Part shown: in pieces, positions 53,170 to 61,873 of the stretch
How the letters are laid out: each line of letters begins with the position of its first letter
Position numbering within the stretch: position 1 is the stretch's first letter
Assembly (NCBI RefSeq): GCF_024158025.1
Contig: NZ_JAMZEL010000005.1
Span: 386,168-450,167 of the forward strand
Length of the DNA: 64,000 nt
Origin: Runella salmonicolor
GTDB taxonomy: Bacteria > Bacteroidota > Bacteroidia > Cytophagales > Spirosomataceae
Reading direction: 5' to 3'
Program-made: the position numbers and the translations under genes
Notes under the pieces: generated by a model
Database searches by the model: none
The model's input: only the letters and a program-made list of their open reading frames with translations
Told to the model about the DNA's origin: nothing

Positions 53170-54720
53170 ATGAACCGTAAAGAGTTTATACAACAACTGA
53201 GTCTTATTTCGGGAGGAGTGGCGTTTGGGATGGGAAATATTCCAGTAAAGGCCTTTGCTCACAATCCTTTTGCGCTTAATCTGGAGGCCACGAATGGCAA
53301 AATCTTTGTGCTGGTTCAACTATCTGGCGGCAACGACGGCCTCAATACGGTGGTGCCTTATGAGAATCCACTTTATTATAACAAGCGCGCAAATATTGCC
53401 ATAAAAAAAGAAAGCGTACTCCCGCTTACCAGCCAAATGGGGCTAAACCCCGCCATGAGCGCGTTGAAAGCGCTGTACGACAATGGGAAAATGAGCATTG
53501 TTCAAAATGTAGGGTATCCAAGCCCTAACCGTTCTCATTTTCGTTCCACCGATATTTGGCTAACTGCGTCTGATGCCAACGAAGTATTGGATGAAGGCTG
53601 GGTGGGGCGGTATTTGACCCAACTTTATCCAGGTTTCCCACTCCAAATTCCAGACCAGCCCATGGCGATTCAGCTAGGCGCGGTAGAATCACTCCTGATT
53701 CAATCTGATTTAGGATCTACGGGGGTTGTTTTTAATGACCCCAACAATTTTTATAATTTGGTAAAAGGCACCAGTGTTGACACAGACCCCATTCCCAACA
53801 CACTGGCGGGCGAAGAGCTAAAATTTATGCGACAGGTGGCTTCCCAATCCGTTGCTTACTCCGACATAATCAAGAAAAAGTGGGATAATGCGACCAAAAA
53901 CGTTACGTCATTTCCCAGCACTAATTTGGGGACACAGTTAAAAATTGTGGGAGAACTCATTTCGGGTGGACTACAAACACCTTTTTATTTAACAACCATC
54001 GGGGGCTTTGATACGCACGCCAATCAGGTAGTGGCCAACGCAACCACCACGGGAACCCACGCCAACCTGCTCAAAACCGTCTCTGAGGCTGTCGCGGCCT
54101 TTCAAAAAGACATGACTAAAAGAGGCTTAGGCGACAAAGTAGTCGTCATGACCTTCTCCGAATTTGGCCGAAGAGTAAGCCAAAACGGAACCATGGGGAC
54201 CGACCACGGCTCAGCGGCTCCTTTATTCGTGGTCGGCAATTCAGTATTAGGGGGGTTAATTGGAAAAAATCCCGTTTTAAGTGACGTAGACAGCAACGGG
54301 GATATTAAATACGAATTTGACTTCCGTCAAGTTTACACCAGTGTATTGCAAGACTACCTCGGGGTAGAGCGCGCCATGGCAACGACCATTATGGGCAATA
54401 AGGAATTTAAAACGGTGCCTATTTTCAAACCTGTACCCGATACCACGCTGGCGACCAATCCTGACTTTAATTTAGAACAAAACTTTCCCAATCCATTTAG
54501 CGACTTGACTAGAATCACCTATACTATCAACAAACAGATGTATATAAAGCTGGCGCTGTACGATTTGATGGGAAGAGAAATAGAGGTGTTGCGCGAAGGT
54601 ATGGCACAAAACGGAAGTTATACCATTCCCATAAACGGCCTCAATTGGACACCCGGGTATTATCTGTGTATGTTAAGATGCGATGCAGGTCAAAAAGTAA
54701 TTCGATTGGTAAAAATGTAA
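53170..54720 (+). CDS. DUF1501 family secreted protein with type IX sorting tail
   Basis: 516 aa. The N-terminus resembles a lipid- or Tat-type export signal (NRKEFIQQLSLISGGVAFGMG). The DUF1501 core has VQLSGGNDGLNTVVPY, a conserved FDTHANQ, and GTDHGSAAPLFVVG, which suggests a sulfatase/phosphatase-like fold with metal-binding His and Asp. The C-terminal about 80 residues (LEQNFPNPFSDLTRI onward, ending KVIRLVKM) form a type A T9SS sorting domain, so the protein should be moved across the outer membrane. It is co-transcribed with the DUF1800 gene. Confidence 0.9.
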   Translation: MNRKEFIQQLSLISGGVAFGMGNIPVKAFAHNPFALNLEATNGKIFVLVQLSGGNDGLNTVVPYENPLYYNKRANIAIKKESVLPLTSQMGLNPAMSALKALYDNGKMSIVQNVGYPSPNRSHFRSTDIWLTASDANEVLDEGWVGRYLTQLYPGFPLQIPDQPMAIQLGAVESLLIQSDLGSTGVVFNDPNNFYNLVKGTSVDTDPIPNTLAGEELKFMRQVASQSVAYSDIIKKKWDNATKNVTSFPSTNLGTQLKIVGELISGGLQTPFYLTTIGGFDTHANQVVANATTTGTHANLLKTVSEAVAAFQKDMTKRGLGDKVVVMTFSEFGRRVSQNGTMGTDHGSAAPLFVVGNSVLGGLIGKNPVLSDVDSNGDIKYEFDFRQVYTSVLQDYLGVERAMATTIMGNKEFKTVPIFKPVPDTTLATNPDFNLEQNFPNPFSDLTRITYTINKQMYIKLALYDLMGREIEVLREGMAQNGSYTIPINGLNWTPGYYLCMLRCDAGQKVIRLVKM

Positions 54721-54797
54721 CCTCACCATCCTTTTCACCGAAAACCAGCATCAAAATTCTTGCTTTAACTCTCTCTTTTTCATTACATTTATCCTCC

Positions 54798-54839
54798 TTA
54801 TACCAAATTATAAAATCGAGCGTTAAAAGTTTGGTATAA
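54798..54839. repeat. 10-bp inverted repeat overlapping the -7 element of the YwqK-like gene
   Basis: TTATACCAAA (54798-54807) and TTTGGTATAA (54830-54839) are perfect complements 22 bases apart. The right arm overlaps the -7 element at 54837-54844. Confidence 0.6.
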
Positions 54840-54844
54840 TTTTG
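54837..54844 (+). promoter_or_regulatory. -7 element of the YwqK-like gene
   Basis: TAATTTTG fits the consensus, 51 bases before the ATG at 54896. Confidence 0.4.
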
Positions 54845-54895
54845 GAGGTTGAATATCATCATCTTAAAGAGAAATTACAGCAGTTAGCTTATACT

Positions 54896-55885
54896 ATGAA
54901 AAATTACTTCCCAGCAGCGGTTTTTGTCACCCTGCTGTTTTCTTTCCAGCTTTCTTATGGGCAGTCAACGTCTGAAAAAACCGACAAGCGAACCCAAAAG
55001 TTACAGGAGAGAAAAGCCAAAGCCGATAGCTTACTTCAAAAAGCAGGACTTTCAACCGCTGCTGCCCCGAGCGTTGGGGCAACCGTGGGTGGAAAAGCCG
55101 TAAAACCCGCCGACGCCGTGGGCTTTTTCACGGAAACGATTCCTGATTTAGGCCTTAAAATCAAAGAATACCGGAAAGCAGAAAAAGCTAAACGCAAGAA
55201 AAAGAAGAAATTCCATACCGATTATGAGGGGTTGTCTATTGTTCGCATGACTTCCTCGACTGGAAGCGGTGACCGAATTACCCAGATTGAATTTCACGTA
55301 TTGAAAGAAACCCGTCCACCGCGCCAATATGATGGAGTTGACGTATTTTGGTACGATTCTCGCAACCGAATCATCTCAAAAGCTGCCATCAAGGACAAAG
55401 AATCGGCCCTTATTCTTCACGGCCCTTACAAACGTTATGCCTCAGGAGCCTTGGTCGAAGAAGGCAATTATTACATCGGCACCAAAGACGGACGTTGGGA
55501 AACATACGACGCCAACTACCGCTTACTGGACAAAACAAAATGGTCGCGCGGGTTCCCCGCCGAATCAGTTATCAGTTATTATGACTCTGCTCACACCAAA
55601 GTCCTTGAAGTGATTCCTATCCATTATGGAAAAAGAAAAGGGGATTATCTCAAATATTACGACGGCGGTCAATTAATGGTCAAAGGCCAATACGACAATG
55701 ACCTTCCGATTGGTACTTGGAATGAATACTACCAATACCGACGCCAACGCAAGAAAGTGACACGTTATCCCCGCTACTGGTACGAAGACGGCGAAGGAAT
55801 TTTAATCAGTGAATGGGATGACAAGGGAAAACTTATCTACGAACGTCCCAAAGACCAAACGCCCGCCGAAGAATCTGAAAATTAA
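54896..55885 (+). CDS. Secreted MORN/YwqK-type repeat protein
   Basis: 329 aa from the ATG at 54896; the frame reaches back to a TTG at 54842 that lies in the promoter. A signal peptide ends near YGQ (about residue 23). A basic linker (KAKRKKKKK, about residue 103) precedes MORN-like repeats typical of YwqK proteins: GPYKRYASGALVEEGNYYIGTKDGRW, KGDYLKYYDGGQLMVKGQYDNDLPIGTWNEY. Such repeats occur in secreted Bacteroidota proteins of unknown function. It stands in line with the DUF1501 gene but with its own promoter-like region. Confidence 0.75.
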   Translation: MKNYFPAAVFVTLLFSFQLSYGQSTSEKTDKRTQKLQERKAKADSLLQKAGLSTAAAPSVGATVGGKAVKPADAVGFFTETIPDLGLKIKEYRKAEKAKRKKKKKFHTDYEGLSIVRMTSSTGSGDRITQIEFHVLKETRPPRQYDGVDVFWYDSRNRIISKAAIKDKESALILHGPYKRYASGALVEEGNYYIGTKDGRWETYDANYRLLDKTKWSRGFPAESVISYYDSAHTKVLEVIPIHYGKRKGDYLKYYDGGQLMVKGQYDNDLPIGTWNEYYQYRRQRKKVTRYPRYWYEDGEGILISEWDDKGKLIYERPKDQTPAEESEN

Positions 55886-55887
55886 TA

Positions 55888-55919
55888 TTTGCAACAAAGT
55901 TGCATTTAATATACTTTTG
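55888..55919 (+). promoter_or_regulatory. Promoter with overlapping operator before the TonB receptor gene
   Basis: TTTG (55888-55891) and TACTTTTG (55912-55919) are 20 bases apart, the expected -33/-7 spacing in Bacteroidota. A perfect inverted repeat TGCAAC-AAA-GTTGCA (55890-55904) overlaps the -33 box, so a bound repressor would block polymerase. This is the best promoter in the window. Confidence 0.65.
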
Positions 55920-55936
55920 TGAAAAATTCACAAAGG

Positions 55937-58243
55937 GTGGTTCGTCTATTTATTATATTATTCTTCATTGGTTTGCTTGACTTCAACACAGTATACGCCC
56001 AAAATACGGCGAACTGCGATTGTTTCGTCAAAGGCGTGGTAAAAGACCGTGAGACCAACCTCCCCATTGTCGGTGCCGTACTAACCATCAAAAACACCTC
56101 CAAAGTAACCACTACTGATACCGATGGTCATTACAAATTTGACCGATTGTGTCAGGGCAGTTACGTACTGGAATGTAAAATCATTGGCTACAAAACCACC
56201 CGCACCACCATTGCGCTCCAACACAGCGCGGAAGAGAACCTCAATCTCAGCGAAGATGAAGTGCACTTGCAGGACGTAGAAATCGTAGCACGGCGCGTCA
56301 CTTCGCTAACGCAACCTTCGGGTTCGTTACAAAATCAATCGTTGGAACAAACCCGCGGCCAAACCTTGGCCGAAGCACTGCAAAAAATTGTGGGCGTTAC
56401 TATGCTACAAACGGGAGCTTCCATTGCCAAACCCGTTATCCACGGACTACACAGCAATCGGATTCTAATCATAAATAATGGAATACGGCAGGAAGGGCAA
56501 CAATGGGGTTCCGAACACGCACCCGAAATCGACCCCTTCATTGCCAAACGCCTAACCGTTGTGAAAGGAGCTGCCGGGGTTCGGTACGGTTCGGATGCCA
56601 TCGGCGGGGTTATTTTGGTAGAGCCCGCAGAACTGCCTTACACAATTGGCTCAATACGAGGCGAGTTGAATACGGTTGGATTTACAAATGGACGTACAGG
56701 GGTTGTGTCGGGAACATTTGAAGGCGGGCTCAAGAAATGGAAAGGGTTTGGCTGGCGTCTGCAAGGAACCCTCAAAAATGGCGGCAATATTCGAACACCC
56801 GATTATTTTTTGGCCAATACGGGTGTACGTGAACAGAATTTTTCGGCAGCGGCGGGTTATCGTTCTGTCAAATTCGGTGCCGAAGTTTTTTATAGTCAAT
56901 TCCACACCAATTTAGGCATCTTTTCAGGCTCGCACATCGGAAGCACCTCTGATTTACTCAGCGTCATTCAGAACGGAGAGCCCTTTATCAAAGCGGATTT
57001 TAACCGCGCCATTGAGCGTCCGAATCAGCTCGTTGACCATGATTTGTTAAAGATAAAAGCCTACCGACAGTTTTCAGGGAATCGTCTTTCGCTGACCCTA
57101 GGCAGGCAGCACAACCAACGTGCCGAATACGACCTGCACGGTCCGCAGGCAGCCCTAAAGCCCGCGCTGCTGTTTAGGATTACAACCTTAACTGGTGATA
57201 TGGTTTTGGAACATAAGCCCATTGCCAAAGAAATTACAGGTCAAATCGGATTCAGCGGTTTGCACCAATACAACTTTACCGATGGCCGCCCCTTAATCCC
57301 TGATTTTGAGCAATCCAACGCGGGTGCATTTGTGATTGAGCGCTGGATTCGGCAAAAATGGGAATGGGAAGCGGGTCTACGATATGATATGCGTTGGCTT
57401 CAAGTGTATCGTTTTATTGGGCAAACATTAGACCAACGAAACCATCAATTCAACAGTTGGTCGGGTACCGTTGGGAGCGTATTTAATGCCAATTCCCATC
57501 TCTCTGTAAGGGCAAATTTTGGCACTGGCTGGCGCCCGCCGAGCGTCAACGAACTGTACAGCAAAGGAGTACACCACGGCGCAGCCGCCTATGAAGAAGG
57601 CAGCGAAAGCCTGCGCCCCGAAACCGCCTATAATTTGATGGGAAACGTGGAATATACCTCCGAACGTTTTAGCGCTGAAATAGGCCTCTACCACAATTCC
57701 ATTCAAAACTTTATCTACCTAAAACCGCAATCAGAACCCATTCTGACCATTCGCGGAGCTTTTCCATATTTTAAATACGTTCAAACAAACGCAACATTTT
57801 CAGGTGCCGACGTCACCACCGAATGGAATATTACTCCCCGCTGGGAACACACCGCAAAAATTTCGTACCTGAGGGCTTACGACCAAGCCGCCAACGATTA
57901 TTTGGTGGCCATCCCCGCCAATCGCATTGAAAACGGCTTGCGGTACAAAATAGGGACAGTGATTCACTCCCATGATTCGTTCGTTTCCATTGGGCATTTA
58001 TGGGTCGATCAACAAAAGCGCGTTCCGCCCAATAGCGATTTTATGCCACCGCCTTCTGCCTATCATTTATGGTCAATCCAAGTAGGCGGCGACATAATTT
58101 TGACCGAAAAACAAAAAATAACGTGGGGTATTATGGGACAAAACCTGTTTGATACCGCCTACCGCGACTATCTTAACCGATTCCGGTATTATTCAATAGA
58201 GCAGGGTCGCAATTTTTCGCTGCGTTTAAAATGGATTTTTTAA
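55937..58243 (+). CDS. TonB-dependent outer-membrane receptor
   Basis: 768 aa from the GTG at 55937. A GTG at 55919 is in frame, but its first base is the last base of the -7 element, so it would precede the transcript start; the 55937 start gives a normal signal peptide ending VYAQ. A carboxypeptidase-D-like regulatory domain (about 30-110) precedes the plug (LAEALQKIVGVTM, then VIHGLHSNRILIINNGIRQEG) and the barrel, which ends in an aromatic residue. HAPEIDPF in the plug recalls metal-type receptors, but the cargo is unknown. It is followed at 19 bases by a lipoprotein gene, a common receptor-lipoprotein pair. Confidence 0.93.
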   Translation: MVRLFIILFFIGLLDFNTVYAQNTANCDCFVKGVVKDRETNLPIVGAVLTIKNTSKVTTTDTDGHYKFDRLCQGSYVLECKIIGYKTTRTTIALQHSAEENLNLSEDEVHLQDVEIVARRVTSLTQPSGSLQNQSLEQTRGQTLAEALQKIVGVTMLQTGASIAKPVIHGLHSNRILIINNGIRQEGQQWGSEHAPEIDPFIAKRLTVVKGAAGVRYGSDAIGGVILVEPAELPYTIGSIRGELNTVGFTNGRTGVVSGTFEGGLKKWKGFGWRLQGTLKNGGNIRTPDYFLANTGVREQNFSAAAGYRSVKFGAEVFYSQFHTNLGIFSGSHIGSTSDLLSVIQNGEPFIKADFNRAIERPNQLVDHDLLKIKAYRQFSGNRLSLTLGRQHNQRAEYDLHGPQAALKPALLFRITTLTGDMVLEHKPIAKEITGQIGFSGLHQYNFTDGRPLIPDFEQSNAGAFVIERWIRQKWEWEAGLRYDMRWLQVYRFIGQTLDQRNHQFNSWSGTVGSVFNANSHLSVRANFGTGWRPPSVNELYSKGVHHGAAAYEEGSESLRPETAYNLMGNVEYTSERFSAEIGLYHNSIQNFIYLKPQSEPILTIRGAFPYFKYVQTNATFSGADVTTEWNITPRWEHTAKISYLRAYDQAANDYLVAIPANRIENGLRYKIGTVIHSHDSFVSIGHLWVDQQKRVPPNSDFMPPPSAYHLWSIQVGGDIILTEKQKITWGIMGQNLFDTAYRDYLNRFRYYSIEQGRNFSLRLKWIF

Positions 58244-58262
58244 TTTTTAACTACATATCAAC

Positions 58263-58832
58263 ATGAAACCTGCACATTCATTATTAACCATTACATTGGC
58301 ATTTACCATTACTGCGGTAATTTGGAGTTGTGGAACGAAAGAAGCGCCCGCCCCAGAAGACGAAAACGAGCTAATTACCACCGTACGCCTGACTTTCACC
58401 GAAGACGGAACAACGACTCCCCAAAAATTTGAATGGAAAGATTTGGACGGCGACGGCGGCAATGCCCCAACAACCTCACGGATTACCTTAAAAGCAAGCC
58501 GCAGCTACAAAGTAGATGTTGAATTTTTGGATGAAAGCAAAACACCGACTGATAACATAACCGACGAAGTACGGGAAGAAGGTGATGAACATTTGGTCGT
58601 ATTAACGCCCACGCCTTCGTCGCTGTTTACCTACACGGCAAGCGACAAAGACAGCCGTAATTTCCCAATTGGATTGTCTGGAACCGTGGCCACTGGAAGC
58701 ATCAACCAAGGTTTGCTTCGCCTTCAGTTGCGCCACCAGCCCCCCGTAAATGGACAATCCGTTAAAAATGGTACCGTTGCTCCTGGAAGCGACGATGTAA
58801 ATATCACCTTTGATGTAGTAGTAGCTCCCTAA
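58263..58832 (+). CDS. Lipoprotein of the TonB receptor operon
   Basis: 189 aa. Signal sequence with Cys23 as the lipidation site (AVIWSC), then a domain with RLTFTEDGTT, a DLDGDG stretch and beta-rich sequence, which recalls a small calcium- or ligand-binding sandwich. Similar lipoproteins are found next to receptors of this type in the phylum. Likely anchored to the outer membrane and linked to uptake by the receptor. I do not recognise a named family. Confidence 0.7.
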   Translation: MKPAHSLLTITLAFTITAVIWSCGTKEAPAPEDENELITTVRLTFTEDGTTTPQKFEWKDLDGDGGNAPTTSRITLKASRSYKVDVEFLDESKTPTDNITDEVREEGDEHLVVLTPTPSSLFTYTASDKDSRNFPIGLSGTVATGSINQGLLRLQLRHQPPVNGQSVKNGTVAPGSDDVNITFDVVVAP

Positions 58833-58928
58833 TAATTCCTTTGGTTATAACACACCCCAAATAGGGCTGGCTCCTGACCATGCACTAAAAAAAAAGACGA
58901 AACTAGCTGATAATAGCCAATTTATTAC

Positions 58929-58936
58929 TACTTTTG
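58929..58936 (+). promoter_or_regulatory. -7 element of queA
   Basis: TACTTTTG fits TAnnTTTG, 43 bases before the start codon. No TTG at the -33 position. Confidence 0.5.
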
Positions 58937-58979
58937 CGGTCTTATTTTTTTTTACGGTGTCTTTTAGCCAAAAAGATAT

Positions 58980-60023
58980 ATGAAACTTTCCGAGTTTAAG
59001 TTTGACCTTCCTCAGAGCTTAATTGCTCTCTATCCTGCAGACCGCGGCGAGTCCCGTCTAATGGTGGTAAATCGTCAGACCAAAAAGATTGAACACAAAA
59101 AGTTCTCCGAAATTATAGACTACTTCGAAGAAGGCGACGCAATGGTCGTCAACGATACCAAAGTTTTTCCAGCACGCTTATACGGTCAAAAGGAAAAAAC
59201 AGGTGCGAAAATTGAAGTTTTTTTACTTCGTGAGCTCAACCGTGAAATGCGGCTTTGGGATGTACTGGTAGACCCTGCCCGTAAAATTCGAGTAGGTAAT
59301 AAATTGTACTTTGGCGATAGCGACTTGGTTGCGGAAGTCATTGACAACACCACCTCTCGTGGGCGGACCATTCGATTCCTGTATGACGGAAATCACGACG
59401 AGTTGATGCGTGCCATCGACGAGTTGGGAGAAACTCCCCTTCCTCGTGACATTAAGCGCAAGGTAGAAGATGCTGACCGTGAGCGCTATCAAACCATCTT
59501 CGCTCAACACGTTGGTGCGGTAGCTGCGCCAACGGCTGGAATGCACTTTACGAAAGTGATTCAGCGGCGGATGGAAATTAAAGGCATCAACTTTACCCCC
59601 ATCACGTTACACGTAGGGGTAGGCACATTCCGTCAAGTTGACGTTGAAGATTTGACCAAACACAAGACCGATTCCGAAAATTTTGCTATCACCGAGGCTT
59701 CGGCCAACGTAATCAACGAAGCGCTCGACAAAGGCAAACGTGTTTGTGCCATCGGAACAACTTCGCTCAAAGCACTTGAATCATCGGTATCGGCCAACAA
59801 CCGCGTAAAACCTTTTGAAGGATGGACGGATAAATTTATTTTCCCACCTTACGACTTCAAAATTTCCAACGCATTGCTGACCAACCTGCATTTACCTGAA
59901 TCCATCTTGTTGATGATGACTTGTGCTTTTGGTGGCCATGACCTTGTCATGGAGGCTTATGAAGAAGCAATGAAGGAAAAATACAAGTTCTTTAGCTATG
60001 GCGATGCCATGCTTATTATTTAA
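58980..60023 (+). CDS. queA: tRNA preQ1(34) S-adenosylmethionine ribosyltransferase-isomerase
   Basis: 347 aa, full length. LSEFKFDLPQSLIALYPADRGESRLM at the start, PTAGMHFT and HVGVGTFRQV in the middle, and TNLHLPESILLMMTCAFGG near the end are all diagnostic of QueA. It transfers the ribosyl group of SAM to 7-aminomethyl-7-deazaguanine in tRNA to form epoxyqueuosine. It lies upstream of ispD with a long hairpin between. Confidence 0.97.
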   Translation: MKLSEFKFDLPQSLIALYPADRGESRLMVVNRQTKKIEHKKFSEIIDYFEEGDAMVVNDTKVFPARLYGQKEKTGAKIEVFLLRELNREMRLWDVLVDPARKIRVGNKLYFGDSDLVAEVIDNTTSRGRTIRFLYDGNHDELMRAIDELGETPLPRDIKRKVEDADRERYQTIFAQHVGAVAAPTAGMHFTKVIQRRMEIKGINFTPITLHVGVGTFRQVDVEDLTKHKTDSENFAITEASANVINEALDKGKRVCAIGTTSLKALESSVSANNRVKPFEGWTDKFIFPPYDFKISNALLTNLHLPESILLMMTCAFGGHDLVMEAYEEAMKEKYKFFSYGDAMLII

Positions 60024-60040
60024 GTTAAGTTCATAATTGG

Positions 60041-60115
60041 TCGTTAGTAAATAGTCCATAGTTACGTTTTTGTATTAATACTGACGGCTAACGACTGTTT
60101 ACTAACGATTTTTTT
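60041..60115 (+). terminator. Long hairpin and T-run between queA and ispD
   Basis: 16-base arms (60041-60056 and 60093-60108) pair with a single G-U-type mismatch around a 36-base loop, followed by seven T that end right at the ispD ATG. It fits a terminator for queA, or an attenuator for ispD; the loop is long for a classic terminator. Confidence 0.5.
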
Positions 60116-60796
60116 ATGACCAAATTTGCCATCATCGTCGCCGGCGGAAACGGCACTCGCATGGGGAGTAAAACGCCCAAACAATTCATGCTAGTAAGGG
60201 GTAAACCTATTTTAATGCATACCATTGAAAAGTTTATCGCTTACGATTTTTCGTTGCAAATTCTGTTGGTTCTTCCCGCCAATGAGATGAAAGCCTGGTA
60301 TGCACTTTGCGACAAACACGGATTTTATCCAGCCATTGTCACCGTAGCTGGTGGAAACACCCGCTTTCAATCGGTCAAAAATGGCTTAAAAAAAATAAGT
60401 GCCAAAGAAGGGTTGGTTGCAGTCCACGACGGAGTCAGACCCTTTGTTTCTCCAAGTATCATTGCCCAAAGTTTTGAAGTTGCCGCGCAAAAAGGCACGG
60501 CAATTACGGCGGTCTCCCCCAAAGATTCCATTCGTTTTGTCGACGCCGACGGCGCTAATCATTCCGTTGACCGGGCCGCCTATCGTTTGGTACAAACTCC
60601 TCAAACTTTCCGTTTAGACTGGATGCGCCCCGCTTTTGACACCCCTGAGCAACCGTCCTTTACTGATTGTGCTAGCGTTTTGGAACACGCGGGGCACCCC
60701 ATTACACTCATTGAAGGCGGTTATGAAAACATCAAAATAACCACTCCTGAAGATTTACTGTGGGCAGAGGCATTTGCCGCCCAGCCAGAAGAATAA
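60116..60796 (+). CDS. ispD: 2-C-methyl-D-erythritol 4-phosphate cytidylyltransferase
   Basis: 226 aa. AGGNGTRMGSKTPKQFM is the CTP-binding signature, and VAVHDGVRPFVS with RLVQTPQTFRLD confirm IspD. It makes CDP-methylerythritol in the non-mevalonate isoprenoid route. The T-run of a long hairpin ends at its start codon, and meaB begins shortly after its end. Confidence 0.96.
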   Translation: MTKFAIIVAGGNGTRMGSKTPKQFMLVRGKPILMHTIEKFIAYDFSLQILLVLPANEMKAWYALCDKHGFYPAIVTVAGGNTRFQSVKNGLKKISAKEGLVAVHDGVRPFVSPSIIAQSFEVAAQKGTAITAVSPKDSIRFVDADGANHSVDRAAYRLVQTPQTFRLDWMRPAFDTPEQPSFTDCASVLEHAGHPITLIEGGYENIKITTPEDLLWAEAFAAQPEE

Positions 60797-60884
60797 CATT
60801 GATAAATCGGTAACTAAGGCGCAAAATTTTATCTTTATCTTCAGGTTTATAGGCAGTATTTACCACAAACCAATCTCTACGCTG

Positions 60885-61868
60885 TTGCAAGCTCGTCTCT
60901 CCGTTGATGCGTACGTCGAAGGTATATTATCAGGCAATCGGCTGATACTTAGCAGAGCTATTACATTGATTGAGAGCCAGCTACCTTCCGACAGAATTTT
61001 AGCCCAGCGGGTTCTGGAACAAATATTACCCCATACAGGCTCCGCCATTCGGGTCGGAATCACGGGGGTACCTGGGGTTGGAAAAAGTACATTTATCGAA
61101 GCATTCGGCAAAACACTGACCGCTGACGGCAAAAAAACGGCGGTATTGGCCATTGACCCAACCAGTCAACGCTCCAAAGGCAGTATCATGGGCGATAAAA
61201 CGCGCATGGAAGAACTCGCCCACGACCCAATGGCGTACATTCGCCCTTCACCTTCAGGAGGCTCATTAGGTGGCGTAGCCAACAAAACCCGCGAAACCCT
61301 GCTGCTTTGTGAAGCGGCAGGGTTTGAGATTATACTGGTGGAAACCATGGGAGTAGGTCAATCCGAAACCGTCGTAAAAGGAATGGTTGATTTCTTCCTT
61401 TTATTGATGCTTGCAGGAGCAGGAGATGAACTCCAAGGCATCAAAAAGGGAATTATGGAAATGGCTGATGCCGTAGTAATTACCAAAGCCGACGGCCACA
61501 ACCAATCCGCGGCCCAACGGGCAGTGATAGAATACCAAAATGCATTTCATCTATTTCCTCCCAATGAAAATGGCTGGTTTCCGCCCGTACTGACCTGCTC
61601 GGCACTAGAAAAGCGAGGTTTATATGAAATATGGAATCAAATTCTTCAATTTGATTCACAATCCAAAGCCTCTGGATTCCACGTTAAAAACCGCCGACAA
61701 CAAAATCTGGAGTGGATGCACAGCCTCATACGCCAGACCTTGGAAGAACAATTTTACAGCCATCAAGCAATCACCCAACAACTCCACGAAGTTGAACTAA
61801 TGGTACAAAACGAAAAGTGGCTGCCTATGAGAGCCGCCACTTTTTTGATGGATATTTTTCGTTCGTAA
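60885..61868 (+). CDS. meaB: Methylmalonyl-CoA mutase-associated GTPase MeaB
   Basis: 327 aa if it starts at the TTG at 60885 (LQARLSVDAYVEGIL). The frame reaches back to another TTG at 60774 inside ispD, and no ATG exists in that stretch, so the start is uncertain. Walker A is GVPGVGKST, with DPTSQRSKGSIMGDKTRM and ETMGVGQSE typical of MeaB/ArgK G proteins. It protects and reloads B12-dependent methylmalonyl-CoA mutase. No mutase gene is in the window. Confidence 0.92.
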   Translation: MQARLSVDAYVEGILSGNRLILSRAITLIESQLPSDRILAQRVLEQILPHTGSAIRVGITGVPGVGKSTFIEAFGKTLTADGKKTAVLAIDPTSQRSKGSIMGDKTRMEELAHDPMAYIRPSPSGGSLGGVANKTRETLLLCEAAGFEIILVETMGVGQSETVVKGMVDFFLLLMLAGAGDELQGIKKGIMEMADAVVITKADGHNQSAAQRAVIEYQNAFHLFPPNENGWFPPVLTCSALEKRGLYEIWNQILQFDSQSKASGFHVKNRRQQNLEWMHSLIRQTLEEQFYSHQAITQQLHEVELMVQNEKWLPMRAATFLMDIFRS

Positions 61869-61873
61869 ATTTC

